Of a DNA stretch of 64,000 bases, positions 49,228 through 59,792 are shown piece by piece. This stretch comes from Tessaracoccus sp. MC1679 (GTDB lineage: Bacteria > Actinomycetota > Actinomycetes > Propionibacteriales > Propionibacteriaceae). Position numbers and translations under genes: made by a program. The stretch lies in the NCBI RefSeq assembly GCF_014164775.1, contig NZ_JACJGB010000003.1, forward strand, positions 186,001 through 250,000, read 5' to 3'. The notes under the pieces were generated by a model. That model did not search any database, had not been told where the DNA came from, and saw only the letters and a list, made by a program, of their open reading frames with translations. Each line of letters begins with the position of its first letter. The stretch's first letter is position 1.

Positions 49228-51516
49228 GTGAGTCGTTCCACCGACCCCCCTGGGGGGGTCCTCAATGTCGCCAGATACATAGTGGCCGCGATGGTGTTGT
49301 ACGGGTCGTTCAGCACCCTCCTGGCCTGGCAGAGACTGGGCTGGCACAGCGCTGTCTCTACGATTGCGCAGATCGCGGAGGGCCTCGCGTGCGTCCTGGT
49401 GCTGTGGCGCCCGCGCGCCGGGCTGGTGGTCGCGATGGTGCCGATGGGTCTGACGCTGTGGTTCGGCACGATGGACGCCGACATCCTAGTCCACCTTCTG
49501 GTTCCCGCTGCCTTCGCGGTGTTTGCACGTCCGCGCTCGGTAACCGCCGTGGTCACGCTCTTTCTCGGCTACGCGGCAGCCCGGAGCCTCCAGGCGGGAG
49601 GGTGGGAGGTGGCCACCGCCTACCTCACCCTCCTGATCCCCAGCCTCACGGCTGGGCTGATCCTTCGGGCCATGTTGATCGCCAGGCGCCGTGGGCAGGG
49701 CCGCGTGCAGGTGATGGGGGAGGACGCCAGGCGGATCCGTGGCGAAGAGCGGGCCCGGCTCGCGGCCGAGCTGCGGACCCTGGTGTCGGCACGGCTGGCG
49801 GACAGCAGCGGCATCCTCGCCGCGGCATCGCGACTCACTGATCCCGACCAGATGCGCACGGCCATCGCCCGGGTGAACGCGGCCTGCCTGGGGGCGTTGG
49901 TGGAGGTTCGTGCACTCGTAGGGATGTTGCGGGAGGATCCGACCACAGACGGTCACGACGAGGCGATCGCCCGTCCCGCCGTCACCACCGCGGTGTCCCG
50001 GCTCCGCGAGCGGCTGGAGGCGCGCGGCGTCCGCGTCATCATCGAGGTACCCGCGGAGGCGGACCTGGCCACTCGAGTCACCCAGTCCACCGTGATCAGG
50101 GTGATGGACGAGATCGCGGACGACGTCGTCGCGGGCGGCGTCGCCGGCGCGGAGGTGACGGTGAAGGTTGAGCGACGACGAGGTTGGATGAGTCTCGAGG
50201 CCCTGTACCCGGATGCCCCCGGCTCCCTGGGAGGCCATGAGGGTCGGATGGACCGGCTCCGCCAACGGGCCGAGACGCTGGGCGGGAGCCTGAGGAATGA
50301 GGCGCAGGGTGGTGTGCGGCACCTCCACCTCGAACTCCCCCCAGCCGTCGATCCCCCCGCGGGGAGGGGGGGCGACGTGGCGTTGACAGTGTGGCGGCGT
50401 CTGGTGACCGCGGCGGCCGCGCGTGGTCTCCTCACGATGGCGTTGACCATCGGCGGCTTGAGGGCGGGTGCGGGACTCGCCGAGGCCTTCGCTGCCGGAG
50501 AGGTCAGGTGGGACGCCCTCTGGGAGGTGGCCGGCTTCATCGCCGCCGGCCTGATGCTGTGGTGGCCCGTCGTGGGCGCGCTGCCCGCCGCGGCCGCCAC
50601 GGTCGGTTTGCTCTACACCGCGCACTCCGACGATCTGGCCCTTGCCGCCATTCTCCTGGTGGCCTGCTGGCACGCTGCCCACGTGACTCACCGTCGGGCG
50701 GCCATCGCGCTGGGATTGGTGGCCTCGGGAGCGTTGGTCATCGCGACGGTGGCCGACGTGGGGGCTATGCGCGAGCGGGCCATCGTCGCTGCCGTCATTC
50801 TTCTCGTGCTACCGACCCTCATCGCCACGCGCCACTTCCTGATCACGCGACGCACCCAGATCGAGGAGATGGCGGGGCTACGACGCACCACGGAGGGCAT
50901 CCGCAACGAGGAGCGAAACCTGCTCGCGCGCGAGCTGCACGACGTGGTGGCGCACCACCTCTCGGTGGCCACGCTGCAGTCCATGGCCTACGGCGAGAGC
51001 GACAACCCCGATGAACTCCGCACTGCACTGACGCGGATGGAGCGGTCGACGAAGGGGGCGGAGGAGGAGATGGAGCTGCTGAGCAGCATCATGGCCGAGG
51101 CCGGGGGAGAAGAGACCGGCATCGCCCTGGTGCGCCCCACCACGGTGGTCGGCTTCCTAGCCGAGACCCTGCGGGACAACGGATTCCGAGTCTCCGTCTC
51201 TGTGGATCCGCTCTCGGATGAGCTGCCCGCACCAACCCTGCGTACCCTGACCCGCGTCATGCAGGAGTGCGTGACCAACATCCTGCGCTACGGTCGCCGC
51301 GACGGGGCGTGCACCCTGACGCTCGACGTCGGCACCCACGAGGTGACGCTGCGGATCGCGAACGCGCTACCGGCCCGGCGTCGGAGCTCACCGCTCTCGC
51401 TGGGCTATGGCCTGGCGGGGATCCGCGAGCGGGTCGACCTGCTGGGAGGCCGGTTCGCCGTCACCGCAGATGCGGGCACCTGGGTGGTCGAGGTCGCGCT
51501 CCCGCGGGACGGTTGA
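49228..51516 (+). CDS. Histidine kinase made of two tandem kinase modules
   Basis: This 762-residue HisKA_3-type kinase appears internally duplicated. Module 1 has membrane helices (about 14-150), then EERARLAAELRTLVSARL (173-190), where Arg183 stands at the phospho-His place, and a degraded ATPase region (RVMDEIADD, about 291-299, no clear G box). Module 2 has helices (about 394-535), the intact LLARELHDVVAHHLSV with His571, the N box RVMQECVTN (676-684) and GYGLAGIRERVDLLGG. So the first module is probably a pseudokinase. It starts with GTG 87 bases after the peptide gene. Partner: the response regulator at 48142. Confidence 0.9.
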   Translation: MSRSTDPPGGVLNVARYIVAAMVLYGSFSTLLAWQRLGWHSAVSTIAQIAEGLACVLVLWRPRAGLVVAMVPMGLTLWFGTMDADILVHLLVPAAFAVFARPRSVTAVVTLFLGYAAARSLQAGGWEVATAYLTLLIPSLTAGLILRAMLIARRRGQGRVQVMGEDARRIRGEERARLAAELRTLVSARLADSSGILAAASRLTDPDQMRTAIARVNAACLGALVEVRALVGMLREDPTTDGHDEAIARPAVTTAVSRLRERLEARGVRVIIEVPAEADLATRVTQSTVIRVMDEIADDVVAGGVAGAEVTVKVERRRGWMSLEALYPDAPGSLGGHEGRMDRLRQRAETLGGSLRNEAQGGVRHLHLELPPAVDPPAGRGGDVALTVWRRLVTAAAARGLLTMALTIGGLRAGAGLAEAFAAGEVRWDALWEVAGFIAAGLMLWWPVVGALPAAAATVGLLYTAHSDDLALAAILLVACWHAAHVTHRRAAIALGLVASGALVIATVADVGAMRERAIVAAVILLVLPTLIATRHFLITRRTQIEEMAGLRRTTEGIRNEERNLLARELHDVVAHHLSVATLQSMAYGESDNPDELRTALTRMERSTKGAEEEMELLSSIMAEAGGEETGIALVRPTTVVGFLAETLRDNGFRVSVSVDPLSDELPAPTLRTLTRVMQECVTNILRYGRRDGACTLTLDVGTHEVTLRIANALPARRRSSPLSLGYGLAGIRERVDLLGGRFAVTADAGTWVVEVALPRDG

Positions 51517-51532
51517 TCCTCGGCGGACCGGG

Positions 51533-52951
51533 TCAGACCGCGGCCCCGACCGCGGCAACCAGAGCGTCGGCGCTTCCCTTCGCATCCCCGAACAGCATCG
51601 CCGTGTTCTCGTTGAAGAACAACGGATTCTCCACGCCGGAGTAGCCGGCTCCCATGGAGCGCTTGAACACCACCACCTGCCGCGCCTCCCACACGTGCAG
51701 GACCGGCATGCCGGAGATGGGCAGCCCGGGCTCCATGGCTGCCGGGTTGACCGTGTCGTTGGCGCCGATGACCAGTACCACGTCCGTGCGCGGGAAGTCG
51801 TCGTTGATCTCGTCCATTTCAAGGACGATGTCGTAGGGAACCCTGGCCTCGGCGAGGAGCACGTTCATGTGGCCGGGCAGGCGCCCAGCAACGGGATGGA
51901 TCGCGAAGCGCACTGTCTTGCCCTGCGCGATCAGCCGCCGCGTCAGCTCGGCGACAGGGTGCTGGGCCTGCGCGACCGCCATGCCGTAGCCAGGCGCGAT
52001 GACCACGGAGTCAGCGTCGCGGAGCCACCCGGCCACCTCCTCCGCGTCGGCGCTGATGGCTTGACGTGGGTTGCCGTCGGCGTCCAGGAGCGCCACCTGC
52101 GTGCCGGTGGAGTCCGCGGTGCCGAAGCCGCCCAGCAGGACGTTGGCGATCGAGCGGTTCATGCCGCGAGCCATGACGATCGAGAGGATGATGCCCGACA
52201 TGCCGACGATGGTCCCCGCGACCACCAGTAGATCCGATCCGATCGCAAATCCTGAGAGAGCGCCGGCCCAACCCGAGAAGGAGTTGAGGAAGCTGACCAC
52301 GACGGGCATGTCCGCACCGCCGATGGCCATCACCATGATGATCCCGACCACATAGCCAAGCACGTGGGTGATGATCAGCGCCCAGAGATTGGGGCTGGCC
52401 AGGTGCCATCCCAGCGATCCGAGGAGACCTACTCCCAGGATGGCCATGACCACGCCGCGGGCAGGCACCGTCAGCGGTTTGGAGGTGATCCTCCCGCCGA
52501 GCTTCCCGAAGGCGACCACCGACCCGGAGAAGGTGAGCGAGCCGACGAAGACCGCGAGCCAGACCTCAACGCCGTGGACGATCTGGTCCGTGAGGACGGG
52601 ATAGTTGTCCACACCGAGGGAGGCGTTGATGCCGACCAGGGCGGAGGCCTGCCCACCGAATGCGTTGAACAGCGCGACCAGGCCCGGCAGCCCCGTCATG
52701 GCCACGCGCGCCGAGTACATGAGCCCGACGGCGAAGGCGATGACGAGCCCCACGGCAAGCAGGATGAAGCCGGTGGTGTCCCACCGCTGGGCGAATGTGT
52801 GGATGATCGTGGCCACCACCGCGAGGGTCATGCCGACCATGCCGTAGACATTGCCGCTGCGCGCGGTCTCCTGCTTGCCCAGCCCGACGATCCCCAGGAT
52901 GAACAGGAGGGCGGCGGCGATGTAGCTTCCGAAGACGATGTTGGACAGCAT
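51533..52951 (-). CDS. pntB: NAD(P) transhydrogenase subunit beta
   Basis: The membrane subunit of the proton-driven transhydrogenase that makes NADPH from NADH. About nine membrane helices (residues 1-265) precede the soluble NADP-binding domain: [17 protein letters not shown] is the NADP loop, and [14 protein letters not shown] with [10 protein letters not shown] follow. It has 472 residues. The ATG is 4 bases after the pntA stop and has a GAGGAG site, so it is co-translated with pntA. It converges with the kinase gene. Confidence 0.96.
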   Translation of the reverse strand: MLSNIVFGSYIAAALLFILGIVGLGKQETARSGNVYGMVGMTLAVVATIIHTFAQRWDTTGFILLAVGLVIAFAVGLMYSARVAMTGLPGLVALFNAFGGQASALVGINASLGVDNYPVLTDQIVHGVEVWLAVFVGSLTFSGSVVAFGKLGGRITSKPLTVPARGVVMAILGVGLLGSLGWHLASPNLWALIITHVLGYVVGIIMVMAIGGADMPVVVSFLNSFSGWAGALSGFAIGSDLLVVAGTIVGMSGIILSIVMARGMNRSIANVLLGGFGTADSTGTQVALLDADGNPRQAISADAEEVAGWLRDADSVVIAPGYGMAVAQAQHPVAELTRRLIAQGKTVRFAIHPVAGRLPGHMNVLLAEARVPYDIVLEMDEINDDFPRTDVVLVIGANDTVNPAAMEPGLPISGMPVLHVWEARQVVVFKRSMGAGYSGVENPLFFNENTAMLFGDAKGSADALVAAVGAAV

Positions 52952-52955
52952 TTGG

Positions 52956-54488
52956 TCAGCTCCTCTGGAACATGGCGAGCATGCGGTGGGTGATGGAGAA
53001 CCCGCCGACACAGTTGATCCCGGCCAGGATGATGGCGACGAAGGCGAGGAGTTGGACGTGCAGCAGGTCCGAGGTCAGCTGTGTGATCGCGCCGACGATC
53101 GTGATGCCTGAAATTGCGTTGGACACGCTCATCAGTGGCGTGTAGAGCGCCGGCTGTACACCCCAGATCACGTAGTAGCCCACCACGCAGGCGAGGCCGA
53201 ACACCAGAATGCTGGACAGGAATCCGCCCGGGAGAATCAGTGTCAGAAGCAGCCACACCCCCACCGCGAGCAGCACGCCGCGGAAGCGGGACCACTGGTC
53301 CGGTGGTGGGGGCGGAGCGGCGGGCGCAGCCGGGACCACCGCGCCGGCGGCCTTGACCGGTGCCACCGACACTTCGATCGGCGGGGGCGGGAACGTGACC
53401 TCCCCGTCGCGCGTCACCGTCATCTGGCGGTGGACCTCATCGTCGAAGTCCAGCTGGGCGACGCCGTCCTTGCCAGGGGTGAGCAGTTTCATGAGATTGA
53501 CGACATTGGTGCCGTAGAGCTGCGAGGCCTGCCCCGGGAGCCGGCTCGCGAGGTCTGTGTACCCCACGATGTGGACCCCGCCGTCGGTCACGTAGGACTC
53601 ACCCGGCCGGGTCAGCTCGCAGTTTCCGCCGCCGCTGGCGGCCAGATCCACGATCACGCTTCCGGGGCGCATCGAGGCGACCATCTCCGCGGTGATCAGC
53701 TTGGGTGAGGGTCGCCCCGGGATGGCCGCGGTGGTGATGATGACGTCGACGTCCCGCGCCTGCGTCGCGTACAGCTCCGCGGCGCGCGCGGCGTAGTCGG
53801 CAGTGGTGGCCTTCGCGTATCCGTCGGATGAGATGCCTTGATCTGTCGCCGCGACGGCCAGGAATCTGCCCCCCATGGACTCCACCTGCTCGGCGGTCTC
53901 CGGCCGCACATCGGTGGCGGTCACCTCGGCGCCGAGGTTACCTGCGGTCCCGATGGCCGCCAGGCCCGCGACACCGGTACCGATGACGAACACCTTCGCC
54001 GGAGAGACCTTGCCTGCGGCGGTGACCTGTCCGGCGAAGAAGCGGCCGAACTCGTGACCGGCCTCGATGACTGCGCGGTAGCCGGCGATGTTGGCCATCG
54101 AGCTGAGCGCGTCGAGCGACTGCGCGCGGGAGATGCGCGGCACCATGTCCATCGACAGGGCGGTCACGCCCCGGGCAGCCAGTGCCTCCACCAGGTCTGT
54201 GCCGGTTCGCGGATGCAGGAAGCCGATCAGCAGCTGGCCGGGGTGGAGCCGCTCCAACTGGGCAGCCGTCGGCTCGCCGACCATGGCGACAATGTCCGAG
54301 GACCAGGCTGTCTCCGGGCCGACGACGGCCGCACCGGCCTCCTCGTAGGCGCTGTCCGGCAGCGCGGCCAGCATGCCGGCCCCGGTCTCCACGGCCACGT
54401 CGTAGCCGAGCTTCAGCAGAGCCGACACCGTGACCGGTGTCGCGGCCACCCGCGTCCCTGGGGACTCATTGGGAATGCCGATCCTCAT
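52956..54488 (-). CDS. pntA: NAD(P) transhydrogenase subunit alpha
   Basis: The NAD-binding subunit. An alanine-dehydrogenase-like domain (residues 1-370) has [17 protein letters not shown] as the NAD loop, [27 protein letters not shown] spread over about 114-140, and [13 protein letters not shown] Pro/Ala linker and four membrane helices (about 415-505) follow. It is the single-chain form of 510 residues, equal to E. coli PntA rather than split into A1 and A2. Confidence 0.95.
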   Translation of the reverse strand: MRIGIPNESPGTRVAATPVTVSALLKLGYDVAVETGAGMLAALPDSAYEEAGAAVVGPETAWSSDIVAMVGEPTAAQLERLHPGQLLIGFLHPRTGTDLVEALAARGVTALSMDMVPRISRAQSLDALSSMANIAGYRAVIEAGHEFGRFFAGQVTAAGKVSPAKVFVIGTGVAGLAAIGTAGNLGAEVTATDVRPETAEQVESMGGRFLAVAATDQGISSDGYAKATTADYAARAAELYATQARDVDVIITTAAIPGRPSPKLITAEMVASMRPGSVIVDLAASGGGNCELTRPGESYVTDGGVHIVGYTDLASRLPGQASQLYGTNVVNLMKLLTPGKDGVAQLDFDDEVHRQMTVTRDGEVTFPPPPIEVSVAPVKAAGAVVPAAPAAPPPPPDQWSRFRGVLLAVGVWLLLTLILPGGFLSSILVFGLACVVGYYVIWGVQPALYTPLMSVSNAISGITIVGAITQLTSDLLHVQLLAFVAIILAGINCVGGFSITHRMLAMFQRS

Positions 54489-54648
54489 GCGTGGGGTCCT
54501 TTCGCCGGTGCCGGTGCGATCCTCAAGGGAGCCTAACGGTCCGGCGCCAGGAAGTCCCGGCTGGGGGTGCCTGGGGCGCCGGGCGCGCTGAACCTGGCCG
54601 CCTCGCCTATCCTGGTGCGGTTCACACATCTTCGAAGGGCTCAGATCA

Positions 54649-56169
54649 GTGTTCGACACTCTGCAGGACCGGCTGTCGTCGGTATTCAAGGGGTTGCGCT
54701 CCAAGGGGCGGCTCACCGAGGCCGACATCGACGCCACGATGCGCGAGATCCGCATCGCGTTGCTCGAGGCAGACGTCAACCTGGGGGTCGTCAAGGAGTT
54801 CGTCGCGGCGGTCAAGACGCGCTCCCTCGAGGCCGAGCTGTCCAAGGCGCTGAACCCTTCTCAGCAGATCATCAAGTTCGTCAACGAGGAGCTCGTCAGC
54901 ATCCTCGGGGGCGAGGCGCGGGCACTCAGGTTCGCCAAGCGCCCGCCCACGGTGATCATGCTGGCCGGCCTCCAGGGAGCAGGCAAGACAACCCTGGCCG
55001 GCAAGCTGGCCAAGTGGTTGAAGTCTGAGCAGCACACACCGCTGCTCGTGGCGGCGGATCTTCAGCGGCCCAACGCGGTCAACCAGCTCCAGATCGTGGG
55101 TCAGCGCGCCGGGGTCCACGTGTTCGCGCCGGAGCCCGGCAACGGCGTGGGGGACCCCGTCGACGTGGCCCGGCGTGCCATTGTCCATGCAGAGGCGAAG
55201 CTCTACGACGTGGTGATCGTCGACACCGCCGGCCGGCTCGGCATCGACCAGGAGCTGATGCGTCAGGCGGCCGACATCAAGGCCGCGGTCAACCCGGACG
55301 AGACGCTGTTCGTGGTCGACGCCATGATCGGCCAGGACGCCGTCAACACCGCCAAGGCCTTCGACGAGGGCGTGGGCGTGGATGGCGTGGTCCTCACCAA
55401 GCTCGACGGCGATGCCCGCGGTGGCGCCGCCCTGTCCATCGCGCGGGTGCTCGGCAAGCCGGTCATGTTCGCCTCCAGCGGCGAGGGCCTGGCGGACTTC
55501 GACAGGTTCCATCCGGACCGGATGGCCTCTCGGATCCTCGGCATGGGCGACGTCCTCACCCTGATCGAACAGGCGGAGAAGACCTTCGACGCCGAGGAAT
55601 CGCGCGCCGCGGCCGAGAAGTTGATGGGCAGGAACAAGTTCGGCCTGCAGGACTTCCTGGGGCAGATGCAGCAGCTGCGCAAGATGGGCCCCATGTCGAA
55701 GATCCTCGGCATGCTGCCCGGCGCAGGTCAGTTCAAGGAGGCCATCAACGACATCGACGAGAAGGAGATCGACCGCATCGAGGCGATCATCTACTCGATG
55801 ACGCCGAAGGAGCGCGACGACGTCTCCATCCTCAACGGTTCGCGCCGCTCCCGCATCGCCAAAGGTGCGGGGGTCCAGGTATCCGAGGTCAACAAGCTGG
55901 TCAACCGCTTCGTCGAGGCCCGCAAGATGATGGAGGCCATGGCCGGCGGCGGCATGCCAGGGATGGGAGGCATGCCGGGGGCGCCCGCCATCGGGGGCGG
56001 ACGCCGGGCCCAGCAGAAGAAGCAGCAGCAGAGGAAGCAGCAGCGCAAGGGCCCCAAGGGCGTGCGCCAACAACCCGCGCAGCAGCCGCAGATCCCGCAG
56101 TCCCTCGACGACTTCCAGTTGCCGCCGGACCTGCAGAAGATGTTCAACGAGAACAAGCCGAAGTTCTAG
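54649..56169 (+). CDS. ffh: Signal recognition particle protein Ffh
   Basis: The GTPase that binds signal sequences on ribosomes together with 4.5S RNA. N domain (1-90), G domain with GLQGAGKTTLAGKLA (about 107), DLQRPNAVNQL, DTAGRLGIDQELM and TKLDGDARGG, then the Met-rich M domain (about 300-450) with SRRSRIAKGAG for RNA binding. The tail is Gly/Met- then Gln/Lys-rich. GTG start; 506 residues. An amidohydrolase gene follows 8 bases after the stop. Confidence 0.96.
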   Translation: MFDTLQDRLSSVFKGLRSKGRLTEADIDATMREIRIALLEADVNLGVVKEFVAAVKTRSLEAELSKALNPSQQIIKFVNEELVSILGGEARALRFAKRPPTVIMLAGLQGAGKTTLAGKLAKWLKSEQHTPLLVAADLQRPNAVNQLQIVGQRAGVHVFAPEPGNGVGDPVDVARRAIVHAEAKLYDVVIVDTAGRLGIDQELMRQAADIKAAVNPDETLFVVDAMIGQDAVNTAKAFDEGVGVDGVVLTKLDGDARGGAALSIARVLGKPVMFASSGEGLADFDRFHPDRMASRILGMGDVLTLIEQAEKTFDAEESRAAAEKLMGRNKFGLQDFLGQMQQLRKMGPMSKILGMLPGAGQFKEAINDIDEKEIDRIEAIIYSMTPKERDDVSILNGSRRSRIAKGAGVQVSEVNKLVNRFVEARKMMEAMAGGGMPGMGGMPGAPAIGGGRRAQQKKQQQRKQQRKGPKGVRQQPAQQPQIPQSLDDFQLPPDLQKMFNENKPKF

Positions 56170-56177
56170 GAGTCACC

Positions 56178-57251
56178 ATGGGGGCAGCGCTCCATCTCAC
56201 AGGGACCTTCCTCCCCGATGAAGAACCGCGGGAGGCGTGGATCGCCGACGGCGTGATCTCGCACGAACCGGTCTCGGGGGCAGACACCGTCGCCACGGAC
56301 GCCTGGGTGATCCCCGGGCTGGTCGACGCCCACTGCCACATCGGGCTGGGACCCCAGGGTGCCGTCAGCGCGGAGACGGCGCGGGGCCAGGCGGAGACGG
56401 ACCTGGCGGCGGGCACCATGCTCATCCGCGACGCCGGCTCTCCGTCGAACACTCGGTGGATGCAGCAGGCCCCCGAACTGCCGCGGCTGATCCGTTCTGG
56501 GCGACACGTGGCGAGGCCGCTGCGCTACATCCGCTATCTCGGCGTCGAGGTCGAGCCGGAGCAGCTCGTCGAGCAGGTCCGCCATGAGGCGCGAGACGGC
56601 GACGGGTGGGTCAAGCTGGTGGGGGACTGGATCGAGCGCTCCGTCGGCGACCTGGCCCCCCTGTGGCCGGCCGATGTCGCGGCCGCGGCGATCGCGGCCG
56701 CGCACGAGGAGGGCGCGCGCGTCACCGCACACTGCTTCGGCGAGCAGTCGGTCCACGAGCTGGTCGAGGCTGGCATCGACTGCATCGAGCACGGGACCGG
56801 GCTCTCCGATGAGGGGATCGCGCAGATGGCGGAGCGGGGCACGGCGCTGGTGCCAACGATGATCAACCTGGACAATTTCCCGCGATACGCCACCCCCGCC
56901 CGCGAGAAGTTCCCCAGCTACTACACGCACATGATGGACCTCTATGCCCGGCGCAAGCAGACCATCGGTGCGGCCATCGAGGCAGGTGTCTCGGTGTTCG
57001 CCGGAACCGACGCGGGCACCGTCGTCGAGCACGGCCGGATCCGCGACGAGGTGGAGGCGCTGGCCGAGCTCGGCGGCACCGAATTCGCGCTCGGTGCCGC
57101 CAGCTGGCGCGCCAGGGCATGGCTGGGTGCCGACACCCTCACGCCGGGGGCAAGCGCCGATCTCATCGTGCTCGACGCCGATCCACGGGAGGACCTCACC
57201 ACCCTCCGTCGTCCTCTCGCGCTGATCCTGCGGGGCAGGATGGTCGGCTGA
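56178..57251 (+). CDS. Metal-dependent amidohydrolase
   Basis: A 357-residue TIM-barrel hydrolase of the imidazolonepropionase/prolidase-like (amidohydrolase) superfamily. Metal ligands are visible: H-x-H in VDAHCHIG (about residue 50), Lys in WVKLVGD, His in RVTAHCFGE, His in CIEHGTG and Asp in AGTDAGT. The C-terminus PGASADLIVLDADP is typical. The gene immediately follows ffh, as in several actinobacteria. The substrate (cyclic amide, dipeptide or similar) is not predictable. Confidence 0.88.
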   Translation: MGAALHLTGTFLPDEEPREAWIADGVISHEPVSGADTVATDAWVIPGLVDAHCHIGLGPQGAVSAETARGQAETDLAAGTMLIRDAGSPSNTRWMQQAPELPRLIRSGRHVARPLRYIRYLGVEVEPEQLVEQVRHEARDGDGWVKLVGDWIERSVGDLAPLWPADVAAAAIAAAHEEGARVTAHCFGEQSVHELVEAGIDCIEHGTGLSDEGIAQMAERGTALVPTMINLDNFPRYATPAREKFPSYYTHMMDLYARRKQTIGAAIEAGVSVFAGTDAGTVVEHGRIRDEVEALAELGGTEFALGAASWRARAWLGADTLTPGASADLIVLDADPREDLTTLRRPLALILRGRMVG

Positions 57252-57286
57252 CTGGGTAGTCTGGCGGCTGACCGAAGGAGGCCCAA

Positions 57287-58513
57287 GTGTCCGACCCCAG
57301 CCAGTCGTTCCCGCCGCCCAGCGTGGAGCAGCGCTCAGCCGATCTGCCTCAGCCCGCATCGCCCCCCAAGCCGCCAGAGCCGCAGCCGCCGCGGCAGCCG
57401 GCCGGTCCGCAATTTGCGCCCGCGCCGAAGCAGCCGAGCGGGTTCGGGCGCGGGTTCGGCATCGGAGCCGGCATCGGACTGGGCCTCGGGGCGGCGTCCC
57501 TGCTCATGGCCGTGGTGCTCGGCGCCATGACGATCATCGGCTCCCTCACCCTCGTGTCGACCGCCAGCGGCGTCGCCACCACCCAGCTGGCCACCATCTG
57601 GGGCGACGGGAGCCAGAGCCTCCGCGCCATCCCGGTATCGGGGCCCATCATGGCCGACGCGTCGGATGGTGCCCTGCTCAGCGCGGGATCGTACGGCTAC
57701 GAGATCGCTTCCCAGCTCGATGAGCTGACGGTCGACGACGCAGCCGGCGTGGTGCTGCTCGTCAACACCCCGGGAGGGAGTATCGCGGGCTCGCGCGCCG
57801 TCAGTGACGCGGTGGTGAGATACCAGGAGCGCACCGGGCAGAAGGTCCTGGTCCATGTGAGTTCCATCTCGGCCTCGGGCGGGGTCTACGCGACGGCGCC
57901 AGCCGACGAGATCATCGTCGATCACGGTGCGCTGGTGGGCTCCATCGGGGTCATCTTCGGCCCGTTCGACCAGTACACGGACGTGATCGCCACCAGCGGG
58001 ACCCTGTTCGAGTCCGGTGTGACCACCACTGGAGGCATCACCAGTGAATACCTGTCGCAGGGGGAGGGCAAGGACTTCGGCAACCCCTTCCGTCCGATGA
58101 CCGACGAGGAGCGCGCCATCTACACGGCGGGCCTCGCCACCGAGTATGACGCCTTCGTGGCGCACGTCGCGCAGCACCGTGACATCACCGAGTCCGCGAT
58201 CCGCGATCAGATCGGGGCGCACCTCTATGATTCGGAGCGCGCGCAGGAGTACGGGCTGATCGACGGCGTGTTGGGACGCGACGAGTTCTTCAGGCATGCC
58301 GCGGAGGCCGCGGGGCTGGATCCGGAGGACACCCGAGTCGAGGCCGTCCGGCAACCGAGCTCGTGGGAGGTGTTCCTCGGGGTGGAGCGACCGTTCGGGG
58401 CTGCGCCGGCGGTGCTGACCGGGGAGGGCATCGTGCCCGCGCTCAGCCCCGCTCTCTGTCGTCCCTCCCAGCCGTTGGCGCTTGCGGGAAGCCTCGAGGT
58501 CTACTGCGGCTAG
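57287..58513 (+). CDS. sppA: Signal peptide peptidase SppA (family S49)
   Basis: A membrane-bound serine protease that clears leftover signal peptides. A Pro/Gln-rich cytoplasmic start (1-55) and a Gly-rich membrane segment (about 60-90) precede the protease domain: LLVNTPGGSIAGSRA, the nucleophile Ser in SISASGGVYATAPADEI and GSIGVIFG, and the general-base Lys in QGEGKDFGNPF. This is the short SppA form with one catalytic repeat. The C-terminal 50 residues are unlike the family. GTG start with AAGGAGG upstream. Confidence 0.9.
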   Translation: MSDPSQSFPPPSVEQRSADLPQPASPPKPPEPQPPRQPAGPQFAPAPKQPSGFGRGFGIGAGIGLGLGAASLLMAVVLGAMTIIGSLTLVSTASGVATTQLATIWGDGSQSLRAIPVSGPIMADASDGALLSAGSYGYEIASQLDELTVDDAAGVVLLVNTPGGSIAGSRAVSDAVVRYQERTGQKVLVHVSSISASGGVYATAPADEIIVDHGALVGSIGVIFGPFDQYTDVIATSGTLFESGVTTTGGITSEYLSQGEGKDFGNPFRPMTDEERAIYTAGLATEYDAFVAHVAQHRDITESAIRDQIGAHLYDSERAQEYGLIDGVLGRDEFFRHAAEAAGLDPEDTRVEAVRQPSSWEVFLGVERPFGAAPAVLTGEGIVPALSPALCRPSQPLALAGSLEVYCG

Positions 58514-58514
58514 G

Positions 58515-58859
58515 TCAGCCCCAGCCCAGTGAGTGCAGGGCCTCTTCGTCGATGCCGTGATAGTGGCCCAGCTCGTGCACCAGGGTGATCCAAACTTCGT
58601 CGTAGAGTTCGTCGGCTGTGCGGCACATCCGGCTCAAGGGTCCGCGGAAGAGGACGATCCGGTCCGGCAGCTGCCCGTAGCCGTACTGGTCGCGCTCAGT
58701 CAGCGCGGTTCCCTCGTACCAGCCCAGCGAGTCGGAGCCGTCCTCCGGTTCGTCCTCGACTACGAAGATGAGATTGTCCAGGCCGGTGACCAGCTGCTCG
58801 GGGAGGGCGTCAAGGGCCTCCTCGACAACCGCGTCGAAGTCGGATTCGGAGATGTCCAC
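58515..58859 (-). CDS. Small zincin metallopeptidase
   Basis: A 114-residue minimal zinc protease of the PF06262 family. The motif [12 protein letters not shown] near the C-terminus gives the H-E-x-x-H-x-x-G-x-D zinc site, and [12 protein letters not shown] is the edge strand. There is no signal peptide. Its stop is 1 base from the sppA stop on the other strand, so the genes converge tightly. Natural substrates are unknown. Confidence 0.92.
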   Translation of the reverse strand: MDISESDFDAVVEEALDALPEQLVTGLDNLIFVVEDEPEDGSDSLGWYEGTALTERDQYGYGQLPDRIVLFRGPLSRMCRTADELYDEVWITLVHELGHYHGIDEEALHSLGWG

Positions 58860-59062
58860 GGCTCCGATGCTACGTGCCGGCTGCGCCGAGGATTGGTCGT
58901 CGCGCGCTGATCTGGCACAATGTCGGGTGCACCTCTTTGCCCGGGCCCTCTCATCCGAGCGTTGAGGCCCCTAGGTTTGTCCGCGTCGTGCCCCACACGT
59001 CGAGGGCGTCCATCCACATCGTCTGCTGGCAGACGCTTTCATCAACAGGAGAACCCACACCC

Positions 59063-59527
59063 GTGGCCACCAAGATTCGCCTTAAGCGGCTCGGCAAGAT
59101 TCGCTCGCCCCACTACCGCATCATCGTCATCGACTCGCGCGCCAAGCGTGAGGGTAAGGCCATCGAGGAGATCGGCCTGTACCACCCGAAGAATGATCCG
59201 TCCGTGATCCGCGTCGACTCCGAGCGTGCCCAGTACTGGCTCTCTGTCGGCGCCCAGCCCACGGAAGCCGTCGTCGCGCTGTTCAAGCGCACCGGAGACT
59301 GGCAGCAGTTCTCCGGCGATAAGTCCCCGTCCGGTGTCGATCCCCAGCCTGAGCGGCGGGACCGTGAGGCCGAGTTCGCCAAGGCCCTGGCCGAGGACAG
59401 CGGCGCCACCTCACCCGCCATCTCCAAGGCGAAGAAGAAGGCCGACGAGGCCGCTGCGAAGGCCGCGTCCGCCGAGGCTGAGGCCGCTCCGGCCGCCGAG
59501 GCCGAGGCTCCTGCCGAAGAGGCGTGA
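59063..59527 (+). CDS. rpsP: Ribosomal protein S16 with Ala/Glu-rich tail
   Basis: A small-subunit protein. The core (residues 1-85) reads [38 protein letters not shown] and [20 protein letters not shown] tail of about 70 residues rich in Ala, Glu and Lys follows, as in other actinobacteria. I chose GTG 59063, with ACAGGAG upstream. The stop overlaps the KH-protein gene by 4 bases. Confidence 0.95.
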   Translation: MATKIRLKRLGKIRSPHYRIIVIDSRAKREGKAIEEIGLYHPKNDPSVIRVDSERAQYWLSVGAQPTEAVVALFKRTGDWQQFSGDKSPSGVDPQPERRDREAEFAKALAEDSGATSPAISKAKKKADEAAAKAASAEAEAAPAAEAEAPAEEA

Positions 59528-59778
59528 GCGTGCTCGCCGAGGCACTTGAACACCTCGTCGCGGGGATCGTCTCGCATCCTGACGAGGTGAGTGTCAAGGA
59601 CAAGGACCTGCGCCGCGGACGCCTTCTGGAGGTGCGGGTGCACCCTGAGGACGTCGGCAAGGTGATCGGCCGCCAGGGTCGCACCGCGCAGTCCCTGCGC
59701 ACCGTGGTCGCGGCGCTCGCCGGCAAGGAGAGCGTCCGCGTGGACTTTGTGGACGTGGACCGACCCCGTCGGCCCTGA
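59524..59778 (+). CDS. khpA: KH-domain RNA-binding protein (KhpA/YlqC type)
   Basis: An 84-residue single KH-domain protein with the RNA-binding loop [19 protein letters not shown] (G-x-x-G = GRQG). It lies between rpsP and rimM as in most Gram-positive bacteria and overlaps rpsP by GTGA. KhpA forms a complex with KhpB and influences cell elongation and small RNAs in other species. A hairpin follows before rimM. Confidence 0.94.
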   Translation: MSVLAEALEHLVAGIVSHPDEVSVKDKDLRRGRLLEVRVHPEDVGKVIGRQGRTAQSLRTVVAALAGKESVRVDFVDVDRPRRP

Positions 59779-59792
59779 CCATCATGTGAATC

